A DNA stretch of 64,000 nucleotides from Limosilactobacillus mucosae DSM 13345 (GCF_001436025.1 NZ_AZEQ01000001.1:62001-126000); one strand, 5' to 3'; shown: positions 43,231 through 52,571, counted from the stretch's first letter. Notes: a model not told the origin generated them from the sequence alone. Program-made: numbers and translations.

Positions 43231-43563
43231 TTGACCAGAGAACAGCGTTACAAACAAAAGCGGCGGCTGACTCGTTCGGCAAGCGATCGCTATCTTGCCG
43301 GCGTCTTTGGCGGCTTGGGCCAGTATTTTAAGATCAATCCCAAATGGCTGCGAATCGGCTATGCGGTTTTGACGGTTCTGACCTCAATCGTTCCCGGAGT
43401 TTTGATCTATCTGTTGATGGCAGTTATCATGCCAGCAGATCCACAACCTTTCAATTTCTTTGATTGGCTGAATCGGGCCAAGACGCCTGAACACAAGCAG
43501 GAGCCGCGGCGAGTACTGCATGATGTTGAAGAACATGACGTTAAATCAGGAAGGAAAGATTAA
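43231..43563 (+). CDS. PspC-domain membrane protein (YvlC-like)
   Basis: 110 residues with the PspC domain: LTRSASDRYLAGVFGGLGQYF, then a transmembrane helix (about 42-68, IGYAVLTVLTSIVPGVLIYLLMAVIMP) and a charged cytoplasmic tail. PspC proteins take part in envelope-stress sensing. The start is TTG 43231 after AAGGAAGGA. The stop overlaps the start of the next gene (TAATG). The yvlC-yvlD-hprK-lgt order is shared with B. subtilis. Confidence 0.9.
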   Translation: MTREQRYKQKRRLTRSASDRYLAGVFGGLGQYFKINPKWLRIGYAVLTVLTSIVPGVLIYLLMAVIMPADPQPFNFFDWLNRAKTPEHKQEPRRVLHDVEEHDVKSGRKD

Positions 43564-43919
43564 TGGGCTTTTTCAAGAGCGTTTTGATTGATGCCGTTTT
43601 GTTTATTGCCTTGGCCGGACTCTTTGCTCAGACCGGTATGTTTTACGTTTCCAGCGTTGGCGTGGCATTGTTGGCCAGCTTGGTTTTAGCAGTCTTGAAT
43701 GCACTGGTAAAGCCATTTTTGCTGCTGATTTCTTTACCAATCAACGTTTTGACGCTGGGCCTTTTTAGTATTGTGATCAATGGCTTTATGCTGATTTTGA
43801 CCTCAAGCGTTGTTGGCAAGAGCGTCTTTTACTTTTCATCGCTGGGGTCGGCCATGCTGATTGCCTTGATTATGTCAGTATGCAATACGATTATTGCCAA
43901 CCACTTTGTAGAAAGTTAA
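43563..43919 (+). CDS. YvlD-like small membrane protein (phage holin 4_2 superfamily)
   Basis: 118 residues, four hydrophobic segments and very few charges, with the family block VLAVLNALVKPFLLLISLPINVLTLGLFSIVINGF. Despite the superfamily name this is a chromosomal envelope protein, not a phage holin; its role is unknown, with links to cell-envelope stress in Bacillus. The start overlaps the pspC stop by one base, indicating coupled expression. Confidence 0.88.
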   Translation: MGFFKSVLIDAVLFIALAGLFAQTGMFYVSSVGVALLASLVLAVLNALVKPFLLLISLPINVLTLGLFSIVINGFMLILTSSVVGKSVFYFSSLGSAMLIALIMSVCNTIIANHFVES

Positions 43920-43939
43920 TTATCGGGAAGTGAATAAAA

Positions 43940-44914
43940 ATGCCAGAAAGCGTAACTGTTGAAGAGTTAGTCAAAAACGTCCGACTTAAAGTGCTGCAAG
44001 GGGAAGACTATCTGCAGCGTCCAATCGTCACCAGCGACATCTGCCGGCCTGCATTGGAGTTTGCCGGCTATTTTACCCACTATCCAGCTGAGCGCATTCA
44101 GCTGCTGGGAATTACGGAAACCTCATTTGCCAAAGATATGACGCAGGCGCATCGGACTGAATACATGACAAAAATGTGTATGCCGCAGACGCCATGTTTC
44201 GTAATCTCAACGGACCTGCCGATTCCAATTGAACTGTCAAAAGCTGCCGAAGCAGCCCATATTCCGATTTTAGGTACGCATTTGACGTCATCACGGATTC
44301 TAAGCAATATGACCTCCTATCTGGTGGGCTGTTTGGCCAAGCGTCAGTCGCTGCATGGGGTCTTGGTTGATATCAATGGGATCGGGGTCTTGATTACCGG
44401 TGATTCTGGGGTCGGCAAATCAGAAACGGCCTTGGAACTGGTTCGGCGTGGTCATCGTCTGGTTGCCGATGATCGGGTTGAAGTCTATGCCAGAGACGAA
44501 CAGACGCTGGTTGGCTCAGCCCCGGCCATTCTTGATCACTTAATGGAAATTCGCGGGATCGGGATCATTGACGTGATGAATCTGTATGGTGCCGGAGCCA
44601 TTATGGAAAGCGACATCATCAATTTTATCGTTCACCTGGAGACCTGGACGCCGGATGCTCAGTTTGATCGATTGGGCGATCGCGGTGATACGCAGACGAT
44701 TCAAGGCGTCATCATTCCTAAAGTCTCAATTCCGGTTAAGACAGGGCGGAATCTGGCCATCATTATCGAATCGGCAGCAATGAACTACCGGGCTGAAACG
44801 ATGGGATACGACGCTACCAAGACCTTTGATGACAATTTAAATCGCTTGATTCAGCAAAATTCGGCCCACGATACGCAGGTAAAGGAACAAAAGCAGGAAA
44901 ATGAGCATGATTAA
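43940..44914 (+). CDS. hprK: HPr kinase/phosphorylase
   Basis: Phosphorylates Ser46 of HPr in response to glycolytic intermediates and removes it with phosphate; P-Ser-HPr is the CcpA corepressor in carbon catabolite control. 324 residues: P-loop GDSGVGKS at 154-161, then RRGHRLVADDRVEV and the HPrK signature LMEIRGIGIIDVMNLYGAGA. The last 8 bases overlap lgt. A cre-like site elsewhere in the window (38503) would respond to this system. Confidence 0.97.
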   Translation: MPESVTVEELVKNVRLKVLQGEDYLQRPIVTSDICRPALEFAGYFTHYPAERIQLLGITETSFAKDMTQAHRTEYMTKMCMPQTPCFVISTDLPIPIELSKAAEAAHIPILGTHLTSSRILSNMTSYLVGCLAKRQSLHGVLVDINGIGVLITGDSGVGKSETALELVRRGHRLVADDRVEVYARDEQTLVGSAPAILDHLMEIRGIGIIDVMNLYGAGAIMESDIINFIVHLETWTPDAQFDRLGDRGDTQTIQGVIIPKVSIPVKTGRNLAIIIESAAMNYRAETMGYDATKTFDDNLNRLIQQNSAHDTQVKEQKQENEHD

Positions 44915-45734
44915 TACGCTCTTAAGCTTAGATCCAATTGCCTTTCAGTTGGGGACAATTAAGGTCCACTGGTATGGTATCATTATTGCAACCGGTGTCG
45001 TTCTTGCGCTGTGGCTTTCAATTCGGGAAGGCAATCGTAAGGGAATCGATGAAGAATATTTTTACGACTATCTTTTATGGGCGCTGCCAATTGCTGTGAT
45101 CTGTGCCCGCATCTACTATGTTGCATTTCAATGGCCATATTATTCTAAGTTTCCAGGCGAGATTATTGCCATCTGGGACGGAGGCATTGCCATCTATGGT
45201 GCAATCCTAGGTGGCTTTTTGACGCTGTATTTCTTTTGTCGTGCCAAGAAAATATCTGCTTGGACGATGCTGGATATCATTGCACCAACCGTTATCATGG
45301 CACAGGCAATGGGACGCTGGGGAAACTTTTTCAATCAAGAGGCATTTGGGAAGGTTACGACTCTGGCGGCATTAAAAGCTCAGCATCTACCAGCCTTTAT
45401 CATTAATCAGATGTATATTGGCGGGCATTATCGCGTGCCAACGTTTTTATATGAATCGCTATGGGATCTGGCAGGCTTTTTGCTATTGGTAAGTCTGCGT
45501 CATCGTCCGCATCTGTTCAAGCAGGGCGAAATCTTTTTGACCTACGTTATGTGGTATGCATTTGGCAGATTCTTTATTGAAGGAATGCGTACGGACAGCT
45601 TGATGCTGGGACCTTTGCGAATCTCGCAGGTCTTATCGGCAGTCCTTTTTATCGGCGCATTAACGGTTTGGATAGCGCGGCGCCATTCAAAACAATTACC
45701 ATGGTATGCCGCATCGTTGAAAGGAGAAAAATAA
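44907..45734 (+). CDS. lgt: Prolipoprotein diacylglyceryl transferase
   Basis: Integral membrane enzyme that moves diacylglycerol from phosphatidylglycerol to the lipobox Cys of prolipoproteins. 275 residues, about seven hydrophobic segments; the Lgt signature AMGRWGNFFNQEAFG is complete and the N terminus carries VHWYGIIIATGVVLALW. I take ATG 44907, with GCAGGA 8 bases before; ATG 44901 is too near that site. It overlaps hprK and abuts gpsA. Confidence 0.95.
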   Translation: MINTLLSLDPIAFQLGTIKVHWYGIIIATGVVLALWLSIREGNRKGIDEEYFYDYLLWALPIAVICARIYYVAFQWPYYSKFPGEIIAIWDGGIAIYGAILGGFLTLYFFCRAKKISAWTMLDIIAPTVIMAQAMGRWGNFFNQEAFGKVTTLAALKAQHLPAFIINQMYIGGHYRVPTFLYESLWDLAGFLLLVSLRHRPHLFKQGEIFLTYVMWYAFGRFFIEGMRTDSLMLGPLRISQVLSAVLFIGALTVWIARRHSKQLPWYAASLKGEK

Positions 45735-46751
45735 ATGAGTAACAAAATTGCTGTTTTAGGTGCTGGATCTTGGGGCAGTGTGCTGGCCAATCTTTTAGTC
45801 GGCAATAATGAAGAGGTCATGCTTTGGTCACGCGACTCAGAACAGGTAGTCACGATGAACCGCTGGCACATTAACCCTCAATACATGAAAGACTTCAAGT
45901 ACTCACCTGATCTAAAGGCAACCGACGATATGGAAGAAGCCGTTCGGGATGCCGAATACATCCTGATGGTAATTCCAACTAAGGGACTGCGTGAGGTTGC
46001 CGGCAATCTTAATAAGATTCTGGTTAAGCTGGATCAAAAGCCGCTTTTGATTCATGCCACTAAAGGTCTGGAACAAGAAACCTACAAGCGGCCTTCTCAA
46101 ATGCTGGCTGAAGAGATTGATGAGGATCATCGGCAAGACATTGTCGTCCTTTCAGGTCCAAGCCATGCAGAAGACGTTGCCATTCAGGATATGACGGCAG
46201 TTACGGCTGCCTGTGCCAATCTGACGGCTGCCGAGCGTGTCCAAAAACTGTTCTCCAACAACTTCTTCCGGGTCTACACCAACGATGACGTAATTGGTGC
46301 CGAATTTGGCGGAGCTTTAAAGAATATTATCGCAATCGGTGCCGGCGCGCTGCAAGGGCTGGGCTACAAGGACAACGCACGGGCTGCTTTGATTACGCGT
46401 GGCTTGGCCGAGATTCGGCGGCTGGGCGTGGCATTTGGCGCTAATCCGTTCACGTTTATCGGCCTTTCTGGGGTCGGCGACTTAGTGGTTACGGCAACCA
46501 GCAAGAACTCACGCAACTGGCGCGCTGGCTATCAACTGGGGCAGGGCCGCCAGCTGGAAGATGTCATCAGCAACATGGGAATGGTGATTGAGGGAATCTA
46601 CACTGCCAAGGCTGCCTATGAGCTGGCTCAAAAACGCAATGTCAAGATGCCGATTACTGAGGCGCTTTACCGGGTGCTTTATGAAGGCGAAGATATTGAA
46701 ACGGCCATTACCAATCTGATGAGTCGGAAGGCTACTTCAGAAATGGAATAA
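45735..46751 (+). CDS. gpsA: Glycerol-3-phosphate dehydrogenase [NAD(P)+]
   Basis: Makes sn-glycerol 3-phosphate from dihydroxyacetone phosphate for phospholipids. 338 residues: Rossmann motif VLGAGSWGSVLANLL, LSGPSHAEDVA, catalytic Lys in EFGGALKNIIAIGAG and FIGLSGVGDLVVTATS. The start follows the lgt stop with no gap and AAAGGAGA lies 8 bases before. Grouping with lgt fits shared phospholipid chemistry. Confidence 0.96.
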   Translation: MSNKIAVLGAGSWGSVLANLLVGNNEEVMLWSRDSEQVVTMNRWHINPQYMKDFKYSPDLKATDDMEEAVRDAEYILMVIPTKGLREVAGNLNKILVKLDQKPLLIHATKGLEQETYKRPSQMLAEEIDEDHRQDIVVLSGPSHAEDVAIQDMTAVTAACANLTAAERVQKLFSNNFFRVYTNDDVIGAEFGGALKNIIAIGAGALQGLGYKDNARAALITRGLAEIRRLGVAFGANPFTFIGLSGVGDLVVTATSKNSRNWRAGYQLGQGRQLEDVISNMGMVIEGIYTAKAAYELAQKRNVKMPITEALYRVLYEGEDIETAITNLMSRKATSEME

Positions 46752-46756
46752 ATAAT

Positions 46757-46777
46757 TTGCCATAAGTATGGTAAAAT
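46757..46777 (+). promoter_or_regulatory. galU extended -10 promoter with inverted repeat
   Basis: TGgTAAAAT at 46769-46777. The sequence TTGCCATA-AG-TATGGTAA (46757-46774) is an inverted repeat (one G-T) that covers the -10 and could be an operator. Confidence 0.5.
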
Positions 46778-46824
46778 GTAAGCGTGTAACTATTCTGCTA
46801 TGAAGCTGAAAGGATTTTTTGATA

Positions 46825-47730
46825 ATGAAACAAGTTCGTAAAGCAATTATTCCTGCAGCTGGCCTGGGAACGCGGTTTTTACCAGCTACCAAGGCCTTAG
46901 CCAAGGAAATGCTGCCAATTGTTGATAAGCCAACGATTCAATTTATTGTTGAAGAAGCTCGCAAGTCAGGCATTCAAGATATTGTTGTCGTTGATGGCAA
47001 GAACAAGCGCTCGATTGAAGATCATTTTGACTCCAACCCAGAGCTGGAAGACAATCTGCGCGACAAGCACAAGGATGAGATGCTGAAACTGGTTCAAGAA
47101 ACCACTGACATTAACATTTACTTTATTCGTCAATCTCACCCACGTGGCTTGGGGGATGCTGTTTTGACAGCACGCGACTTTATCGGTGACGAACCATTCG
47201 TCGTGATGCTTGGTGATGATTTGAACAACATCAACAACAACGGTACGCCATTGACTAAAGAGCTGATCGACAGCTATCACGAAACTGGTGCTTCAACCCT
47301 GGCCGTAATGCGCGTGCCTCATGAAGATACCTCTAAGTATGGTGTGATCAACCCAAGCAAGGAAGTCAAGCCGGGGCTTTTCAACGTCACGAGCTTTGTG
47401 GAAAAGCCAGATCCAAAAGACGCGCCAAGTGATCTGGCAATCATTGGCCGTTACGTCTTTACGCCAGAAATTTTTGACGTTTTGGCTAAGACCAAGCCAG
47501 GCAAGGGTAACGAGATTCAATTGACGGATGCCATCAACACGCTGAACAAGACGCAGCGGGTATTTGCTCATGAATACAAGGGTGATCGCTATGATGTCGG
47601 CAACAAGTTTGGCTGGATCGAGACCAACATCGAATATGGTCTGAACCACCCAGAAGTTAAAGACGAGCTGCGTGAATACATTAAAGAGCTTGGGGCCAAG
47701 ATGTCTGCTGAAGACAAGGCCAAGAAGTAA
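46825..47730 (+). CDS. galU: UTP-glucose-1-phosphate uridylyltransferase
   Basis: Makes UDP-glucose for glycolipids, polysaccharides and the Leloir pathway. 301 residues: nucleotide motif [25 protein letters not shown], then [22 protein letters not shown] and FVEKPDP. I take ATG 46825, 11 bases after AAGGA; TTG 46819 is only a few bases earlier. With pgm (50805) and galE (3186) the window holds all steps from glucose 6-phosphate to UDP-galactose. Confidence 0.96.
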   Translation: MKQVRKAIIPAAGLGTRFLPATKALAKEMLPIVDKPTIQFIVEEARKSGIQDIVVVDGKNKRSIEDHFDSNPELEDNLRDKHKDEMLKLVQETTDINIYFIRQSHPRGLGDAVLTARDFIGDEPFVVMLGDDLNNINNNGTPLTKELIDSYHETGASTLAVMRVPHEDTSKYGVINPSKEVKPGLFNVTSFVEKPDPKDAPSDLAIIGRYVFTPEIFDVLAKTKPGKGNEIQLTDAINTLNKTQRVFAHEYKGDRYDVGNKFGWIETNIEYGLNHPEVKDELREYIKELGAKMSAEDKAKK

Positions 47731-47732
47731 TT

Positions 47733-47769
47733 AAAAAATGGGATGCTGATAAAAAGCATCCCATTTTTT
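47733..47769 (+). terminator. Terminator after galU
   Basis: A perfect 14-15 base stem, AAAAAATGGGATGCT with AGCATCCCATTTTTT, around a 7-base loop. Confidence 0.93.
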
Positions 47770-47797
47770 ATTAACTAACAAAAAGTAAGCAAAACGA

Positions 47798-47826
47798 TAG
47801 ACAAATAATCTTAAACCAAGTAAGAT
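47798..47826 (+). promoter_or_regulatory. trxB promoter
   Basis: TAGACA, 17-base spacer, TAAGAT. Confidence 0.55.
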
Positions 47827-47858
47827 ATCATTAATCATTATTTATACGGAGGAACAAC

Positions 47859-48794
47859 ATGGCAGAAGAAAAACAAACCAATTATGACGTAATCGTGGTT
47901 GGCGCTGGTCCTGCTGGGATGACCGCGGCTCTGTATGCCTCAAGAGCCAACTTGTCCGTTTTGATGCTGGATCGCGGGATTTATGGCGGTAATCTGAATA
48001 ACACGGCAGCAATTGAAAACTACCCCGGCTTTAAGACGGTTCAGGGACCTGAACTGGCACAGGATATGTATCAAGGGGCGACGCAGTTTGGTGCCCAATA
48101 TGCTTATGGTACGGTTGAAAAAGTTGAGCTTGCAGGCGATTTGAAGCAGCTGACGACCGACATGGGCGACGTCTTTACTGCTAAAGTATTGGTAATTGCA
48201 ACGGGAACTCAGCAGCGGCATATGGGAGTTCCTGGTGAAGAAGAATATGGCGGCCGCGGCGTATCCTACTGCGCGGTATGCGACGGCGCCTTTTTTAAGA
48301 ACAAGCACGTAGTCGTCGTTGGCGGGGGCGACTCAGCAGTTGAAGAGGGGATGTATCTGACTCAGCTGGCAAAAAAGGTAACGGTAGTAGTTCGGCGTGA
48401 CCAGCTGCGAGCTCAGCCACTGATTCAAGAACAGGCTAAGCAAAACGACAAGATGGAATTTATCTTCAATACTCAGGTTACCGAAGTACTTGGCGATGAT
48501 AATAAAGTCGTGGGCGTTAAGACGCATGACTCCAAGACTGGCAAGGATGCGGAAATACAAGCCGATGGGGTCTTTATCTATGTTGGCAGCGTGCCGATGA
48601 CCGCTCCGTTTAAGGATTTGGGTATCTTAAACGAGCAGGGCTATGTTAAGACCAATGATCTGATGGCAACCAGCCTACCAGGTGTTTTTGCCATTGGTGA
48701 CGTTCGTGAAACGCCGCTGCGGCAGATTGCAACTGCAGTTGGCGATGGCGCGATTGCCGGTCAGCAGATCTATCAATACTTGATGAATCATTAA
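47859..48794 (+). CDS. trxB: Thioredoxin reductase
   Basis: NADPH-dependent FAD enzyme that reduces thioredoxin. 311 residues: FAD motif VVGAGPAGMTAALYA, redox pair Cys138-Ala-Val-Cys141 in SYCAVCDGAFF, NADPH motif VVGGGDSAVEEGMYL, and GVFAIGDVRETPLRQIATAVGDGAIA at the C terminus. CGGAGGA precedes the ATG. Monocistronic. Confidence 0.96.
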   Translation: MAEEKQTNYDVIVVGAGPAGMTAALYASRANLSVLMLDRGIYGGNLNNTAAIENYPGFKTVQGPELAQDMYQGATQFGAQYAYGTVEKVELAGDLKQLTTDMGDVFTAKVLVIATGTQQRHMGVPGEEEYGGRGVSYCAVCDGAFFKNKHVVVVGGGDSAVEEGMYLTQLAKKVTVVVRRDQLRAQPLIQEQAKQNDKMEFIFNTQVTEVLGDDNKVVGVKTHDSKTGKDAEIQADGVFIYVGSVPMTAPFKDLGILNEQGYVKTNDLMATSLPGVFAIGDVRETPLRQIATAVGDGAIAGQQIYQYLMNH

Positions 48795-48824
48795 AAAAAG
48801 GATGGGATTTGTCCCATCCTTTTT
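48795..48824. terminator. Bidirectional terminator between trxB and hicDH-like gene
   Basis: AAAAAGGATGGGA-TTTG-TCCCATCCTTTTT, a perfect stem flanked by A and T runs. Confidence 0.93.
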
Positions 48825-48827
48825 ATG

Positions 48828-49769
48828 TTACTTGCCTTCCTTGGCAGCTTCTTGACTTTCAGCGTACTTTTGCTTGATGTAGTTGGCTGATGTCTGCAGT
48901 TTTTCCAGCTCTTCGTCAGTCAGATCCAGTTGAACCTGTTCTAAAATACCATCGCGGCCAACTACGGCAGGGTAGGAAAGATAAGTCCCGTATTCCTCAC
49001 GATAGTTGGATACTGGCAGTTCGGTGTGGGCATCAGAAAGAATCGTGTTGACCAGACGAACGGCAGCCGTTGCAACCCCGTAGTTGGTGTACTTCTTGCC
49101 ACGGAAAACGGTAAAGCCGCCAACTCGGGCCTCATGATCCAGACTATCCAGGTCCAAGCCGCGATCCTTAGCCAGTTCAGTGATTGGCTGATCCAATACG
49201 CGAACCGTTGACCAGGCAGTAAATTGAGAGTTCCCATGTTCACCCAGGTTGTAGCCGGTCACGGAACGAGGATCCAGATGCAGACGCTGAGCAACGGCCC
49301 GCTTCATTCGTGCCGAGTCAAGCAGCGTTCCCGTACCGATGACATGATTCTTTGGCAGGCCGGTAACTTCTTGATAAATTGAAGTAATCACGTCAACTGG
49401 ATTGGTAATTACGACCATCTTGCCATGGAAGCCGGATTCTTTAATCTTTTGAGCGACTTCACGGACTTGAACGCGCGTAAATGGCAGTTCGGCAAAGCGG
49501 TCATCGTCTTTGTTGTCCTGCAGCTTGATATTGCCGAGTGCTGAAACCACAACATCGGCATCTTTCAATTGCGAATAGTCGTTAACGAAGATGTTGGTGT
49601 GGTTCTTCAGGTTTGGCATTGCGTCGTAGAAGTCCAATGCGTCGGCTTTGACTTTAGCTTCGTTTTTGTCAATCAGTACCAGGTCGTCAACAAAGCCACA
49701 GGCCACAATATAATGAGCAACTGCGGCACCAACGTTTCCCATTCCGATAACAGCAACTTTTCGACTCAT
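48828..49769 (-). CDS. L-2-hydroxyisocaproate dehydrogenase-like 2-hydroxyacid dehydrogenase
   Basis: NAD-dependent enzyme of the lactate/malate dehydrogenase fold. 313 residues: [21 protein letters not shown], catalytic Asp151-Arg154 in [12 protein letters not shown] and His178 in [10 protein letters not shown]. The substrate loop reads [17 protein letters not shown], without the PQKPGETR of lactate dehydrogenase, and agrees closely with my memory of Weissella confusa L-HicDH, which reduces branched 2-oxo acids. Such enzymes remove 2-oxo acids from amino acid transamination and regenerate NAD. Pipelines often label it L-lactate dehydrogenase. GGGAGA precedes the ATG. Confidence 0.88.
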   Translation of the reverse strand: MSRKVAVIGMGNVGAAVAHYIVACGFVDDLVLIDKNEAKVKADALDFYDAMPNLKNHTNIFVNDYSQLKDADVVVSALGNIKLQDNKDDDRFAELPFTRVQVREVAQKIKESGFHGKMVVITNPVDVITSIYQEVTGLPKNHVIGTGTLLDSARMKRAVAQRLHLDPRSVTGYNLGEHGNSQFTAWSTVRVLDQPITELAKDRGLDLDSLDHEARVGGFTVFRGKKYTNYGVATAAVRLVNTILSDAHTELPVSNYREEYGTYLSYPAVVGRDGILEQVQLDLTDEELEKLQTSANYIKQKYAESQEAAKEGK

Positions 49770-49822
49770 ACGGACATCTCCCTTTAAATTAGAATTAAAA
49801 CTTATTTTTTAATGTTTTTCTA

Positions 49823-49851
49823 ATATTAACGCTATTTTTTATAAATGTCTA
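49823..49851 (-). promoter_or_regulatory. Promoter of the hicDH-like gene
   Basis: On the minus strand TAGACA, 17-base spacer, TAATAT. Confidence 0.55.
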
Positions 49852-49894
49852 TGAAAATTTTGCTGAAAATAGCAAAGATTTCTTGATTTGACCA

Positions 49895-49903
49895 TGCTAA
49901 GAT
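49895..49903 (+). promoter_or_regulatory. Extended -10 promoter of the Cof-type HAD gene
   Basis: TGcTAAGAT, about 45 bases before the chosen start codon. Confidence 0.5.
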
Positions 49904-49946
49904 TAGAAAAACAGATGAAATGATTGATACGAAAGGATGGTTTGCC

Positions 49947-50747
49947 TTGGGATGCTATCTAATCAGCGACTTAGATCATACCCTGCTTAATGAACAGGGA
50001 AGGCTGAGCTCAAGAACGATTCTTACGGTTGTTAAAAGCCAGTTGCCGCTAATGCTGGCTTCAGCGCGGATGCCGATTCAAATGCTTGACCTGATCAACC
50101 AGCTGCAGCTGACTGGACCACAGACGGCTTTGAATGGCGCGGTTATTTTTCAGCCGGCTGTTCATGAATTTAGGGTTTTAGAGCAGCATGCAATTCCGGA
50201 TCAGACGGCACAAAAGCTACAGAACTTGGTTAAAACCGAATTTCCTGAGCTGAACTTTACCTGGATGGATGCCGAAAGCTGGCATGTTTCAAAGCTTGAC
50301 CAACAGATTGAAACAGAGATTTTTTATACGGGCATTCAGCCGCTTTTTGATGTCGATCAGCGGCCGCTAAAAAACGTGCTGCAGATTTTGTTGATTATTG
50401 AAGATTCAAAACGGCTCAAAGAGGTCAAAAAACGGCTTATCGCGAGCTATTCAAATGAAATCTCAATTCATGAGGCCGGCGATGGTTATTTAACGATCAA
50501 CGCCGCAGCTGTCAATAAAGGGTGCGCTGCTCGCTATCTGATTGAGCATGAATTGGCGGACTATGATCAGCTGGTCGCATTTGGTGATGATGAAAATGAC
50601 CTGACTATGCTCAAAAGCGTTGCCCATCCAGTTGCCATGGCAAATGCCAGTCAAAGTGTCAAAGAAAGCGCTGAAATAATTGCTTTAAGCAATGAAGAGG
50701 ATGGTATAGCCCAAATTATTGAACGAATTGCACCAAACAAGTTCTAA
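49947..50747 (+). CDS. Cof-type HAD-family sugar-phosphate phosphatase
   Basis: 266 residues of the HAD superfamily, class IIB. Motif I is ISDLDHTLL (nucleophile Asp8, acid/base Asp10); motif III Lys is in AAAVNKGCAARYL; motif IV is AFGDDENDLTML. These enzymes dephosphorylate sugar phosphates, flavin or pyridoxal phosphates with broad specificity. I start at TTG 49947, 9 bases after AAGGA, which puts motif I at the usual distance; ATG 49920 has no ribosome site. pgm follows, but a shared function is not shown. Confidence 0.88.
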   Translation: MGCYLISDLDHTLLNEQGRLSSRTILTVVKSQLPLMLASARMPIQMLDLINQLQLTGPQTALNGAVIFQPAVHEFRVLEQHAIPDQTAQKLQNLVKTEFPELNFTWMDAESWHVSKLDQQIETEIFYTGIQPLFDVDQRPLKNVLQILLIIEDSKRLKEVKKRLIASYSNEISIHEAGDGYLTINAAAVNKGCAARYLIEHELADYDQLVAFGDDENDLTMLKSVAHPVAMANASQSVKESAEIIALSNEEDGIAQIIERIAPNKF

Positions 50748-50782
50748 GTGCGGTATACTTAAGTTACTGTGATACAGGTGAT

Positions 50783-50788
50783 TATAAT
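50783..50788 (+). promoter_or_regulatory. -10 element of pgm
   Basis: Perfect TATAAT 17 bases before the GTG start of pgm, overlapping closely with the ribosome site region; the small palindrome CTGTGATACAG lies just upstream. No good -35. A leader this short is unusual, so this is tentative. Confidence 0.35.
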
Positions 50789-50804
50789 TTAAGGAGATGT
50801 CATT

Positions 50805-52529
50805 GTGAGTTGGAAAGATACCTACCAGACTTGGCTTGATCGCAAAGACCTGGAACCAAGCTTGAAGCGTCAATTGGCAGCAATGAAGGACGAAAAAGAA
50901 ATCGAGGATGCCTTTTATGGTCCGCTTTCGTTCGGTACGGCGGGCATGCGGGGATTGATGGGCCCTGGTATCAATCGGATGAACGTCTACACGGTTCGTC
51001 AAGCTACGGAAGGCCTGGCTCAATTCATGGATACGCTGGGCGATGAAATCAAGCAGCGCGGGGTTGCTATTAGCTACGATTCCCGTCATAATTCACGCTT
51101 GTTTGCCCATGATGCTGCTCGTGTCTTGGGAGCCCACAATATCAAGGTCTACATCTATGACAATCTGCGGCCGACCCCAGAGCTGTCATTTGCCGTTCGC
51201 TACCAGCATACTTATGCCGGCATTATGATTACGGCCAGCCACAACCCTAAGGAATACAATGGTTACAAGATCTATGGCGAAGATGGCGGTCAGATGCCAC
51301 CTAAGGAATCTGATTTAATGACCAGCTACATCCGCAAGATTGATGATATTTTCGACATCAAGCTGGCAGATGAACAAGCAATGCTCAACAGTGGTCTGGA
51401 AACCATCATGGGCGAAGATGTTGACGCTGCCTATCTGGAAAATGCCAAAACGGTCACGATCAACCATGAGCTGGCTAAAAAGTATGGCAAGGAAATGAAG
51501 TTTGTCTTTACGCCATTGTGCGGTACGGGACGGATGCTTGGCGAACGGGCCCTGCGTCAAGCCGGCTTTACCAACTATGAGGTTGAGCCGTTTGAAGGTC
51601 AGCCAAACGGAGACTTTCCTGGTTTGGAACATCCTAACCCAGAATTCCCTGAAGCATTCGTTCGTTCAGAAAAACTGGGCAAGCAGGTCAATGCCGACAT
51701 TCTGATTGCCACTGATCCGGATGCCGACCGGTTGGGATGCGCAATTAGGCAGCCAGATGGCGAATACCTGCTCTTGACTGGTAATCAGATTGCTTCGATC
51801 ATGCTGCACTACATTTTGGAAGCGCACAAACAAGCGGGTACGCTGCCAGCCAATGCGGCGGCCGTTAAGTCAATCGTTTCGACTGAGTTTGCCACCAAGA
51901 TTGCTGAAGATTACGGAGTCAAGATGATTAACGTTTTGACCGGCTTTAAGTGGATTGCCGATCAGATTCACCAATATGAAACCAAGCACAACCACACGTT
52001 TATGTTCGGTTTTGAAGAAAGTTTCGGCTACCTGATCAAGCCATTCGTTCGCGACAAGGATGCCATCCAAACTCTGACGCTGCTGGCAGAAGTGGCTGCC
52101 TACTACCGGAGCCGCAACATGACGCTGTACGACGGTCTGCAGGAATTGTTCCAAAAGTACGGCTACTTCCAAGAAAAGACGATTGCCAATACCTATGCCG
52201 GTGTTGAAGGTCCAGCCAAGATCAAGAATCTGATGAAGAAGTTCCGTGAAGAAGCGCCAACGCATTTTGCTGGTCAACAGGTTGTAGTAACGGAAGACTT
52301 CTCCAACAATACCAAGACGCTGGCTGACGGTACGGTTGAAGAGCTGGGAATTCCTGAATCGAACGTATTGCGCTACGTTTTGGCTGATGGTACCTGGATT
52401 GCCATTCGTCCTTCTGGTACGGAACCAAAACTCAAGTACTACATTGGTACGAGTGCTGATACGCTGGTGGGCGCCAAGCAGAAACTGGCTGACTTTGAAA
52501 AGGCACTGCAAGAATTTGCTGAAGCCTAG
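50805..52529 (+). CDS. pgm: Alpha-phosphoglucomutase
   Basis: Interconverts glucose 1-phosphate and glucose 6-phosphate. 574 residues of the phosphohexomutase superfamily: N-terminal FGTAGMRGLMGPG, phosphoserine loop ITASHNPKEYNGYK, metal site ATDPDADRLG, sugar loop FGFEESFGYL and phosphate loop RPSGTEPKLKYY. Start GTG 50805 follows AAGGAGATG. It feeds galU with glucose 1-phosphate. The length and motif set match the long Gram-positive PgcA type rather than glucosamine mutase. Confidence 0.95.
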   Translation: MSWKDTYQTWLDRKDLEPSLKRQLAAMKDEKEIEDAFYGPLSFGTAGMRGLMGPGINRMNVYTVRQATEGLAQFMDTLGDEIKQRGVAISYDSRHNSRLFAHDAARVLGAHNIKVYIYDNLRPTPELSFAVRYQHTYAGIMITASHNPKEYNGYKIYGEDGGQMPPKESDLMTSYIRKIDDIFDIKLADEQAMLNSGLETIMGEDVDAAYLENAKTVTINHELAKKYGKEMKFVFTPLCGTGRMLGERALRQAGFTNYEVEPFEGQPNGDFPGLEHPNPEFPEAFVRSEKLGKQVNADILIATDPDADRLGCAIRQPDGEYLLLTGNQIASIMLHYILEAHKQAGTLPANAAAVKSIVSTEFATKIAEDYGVKMINVLTGFKWIADQIHQYETKHNHTFMFGFEESFGYLIKPFVRDKDAIQTLTLLAEVAAYYRSRNMTLYDGLQELFQKYGYFQEKTIANTYAGVEGPAKIKNLMKKFREEAPTHFAGQQVVVTEDFSNNTKTLADGTVEELGIPESNVLRYVLADGTWIAIRPSGTEPKLKYYIGTSADTLVGAKQKLADFEKALQEFAEA

Positions 52530-52537
52530 CTAAGCTG

Positions 52538-52571
52538 AAAACGACTTGCGGGAAACCACAAGCCGTTTTTT
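52538..52571 (+). terminator. Terminator after pgm
   Basis: AAACGACTTGCGG and CCACAAGCCGTTT pair around GAAA with two mismatches, then a T run. Confidence 0.8.

Noticed and set aside
43563-43919. Phage holin suggesting a prophage remnant
   Set aside because: It is the chromosomal YvlD-type protein in the conserved pspC-yvlD-hprK-lgt context; no other phage gene is near.
46776-46791. cre-like TGTAAGCGTGTAAC after the galU -10
   Set aside because: The left half fits but the right half lacks the CA and the W run.
48828-49769. Calling this gene L-lactate dehydrogenase
   Set aside because: The substrate loop lacks the LDH signature and matches L-HicDH.
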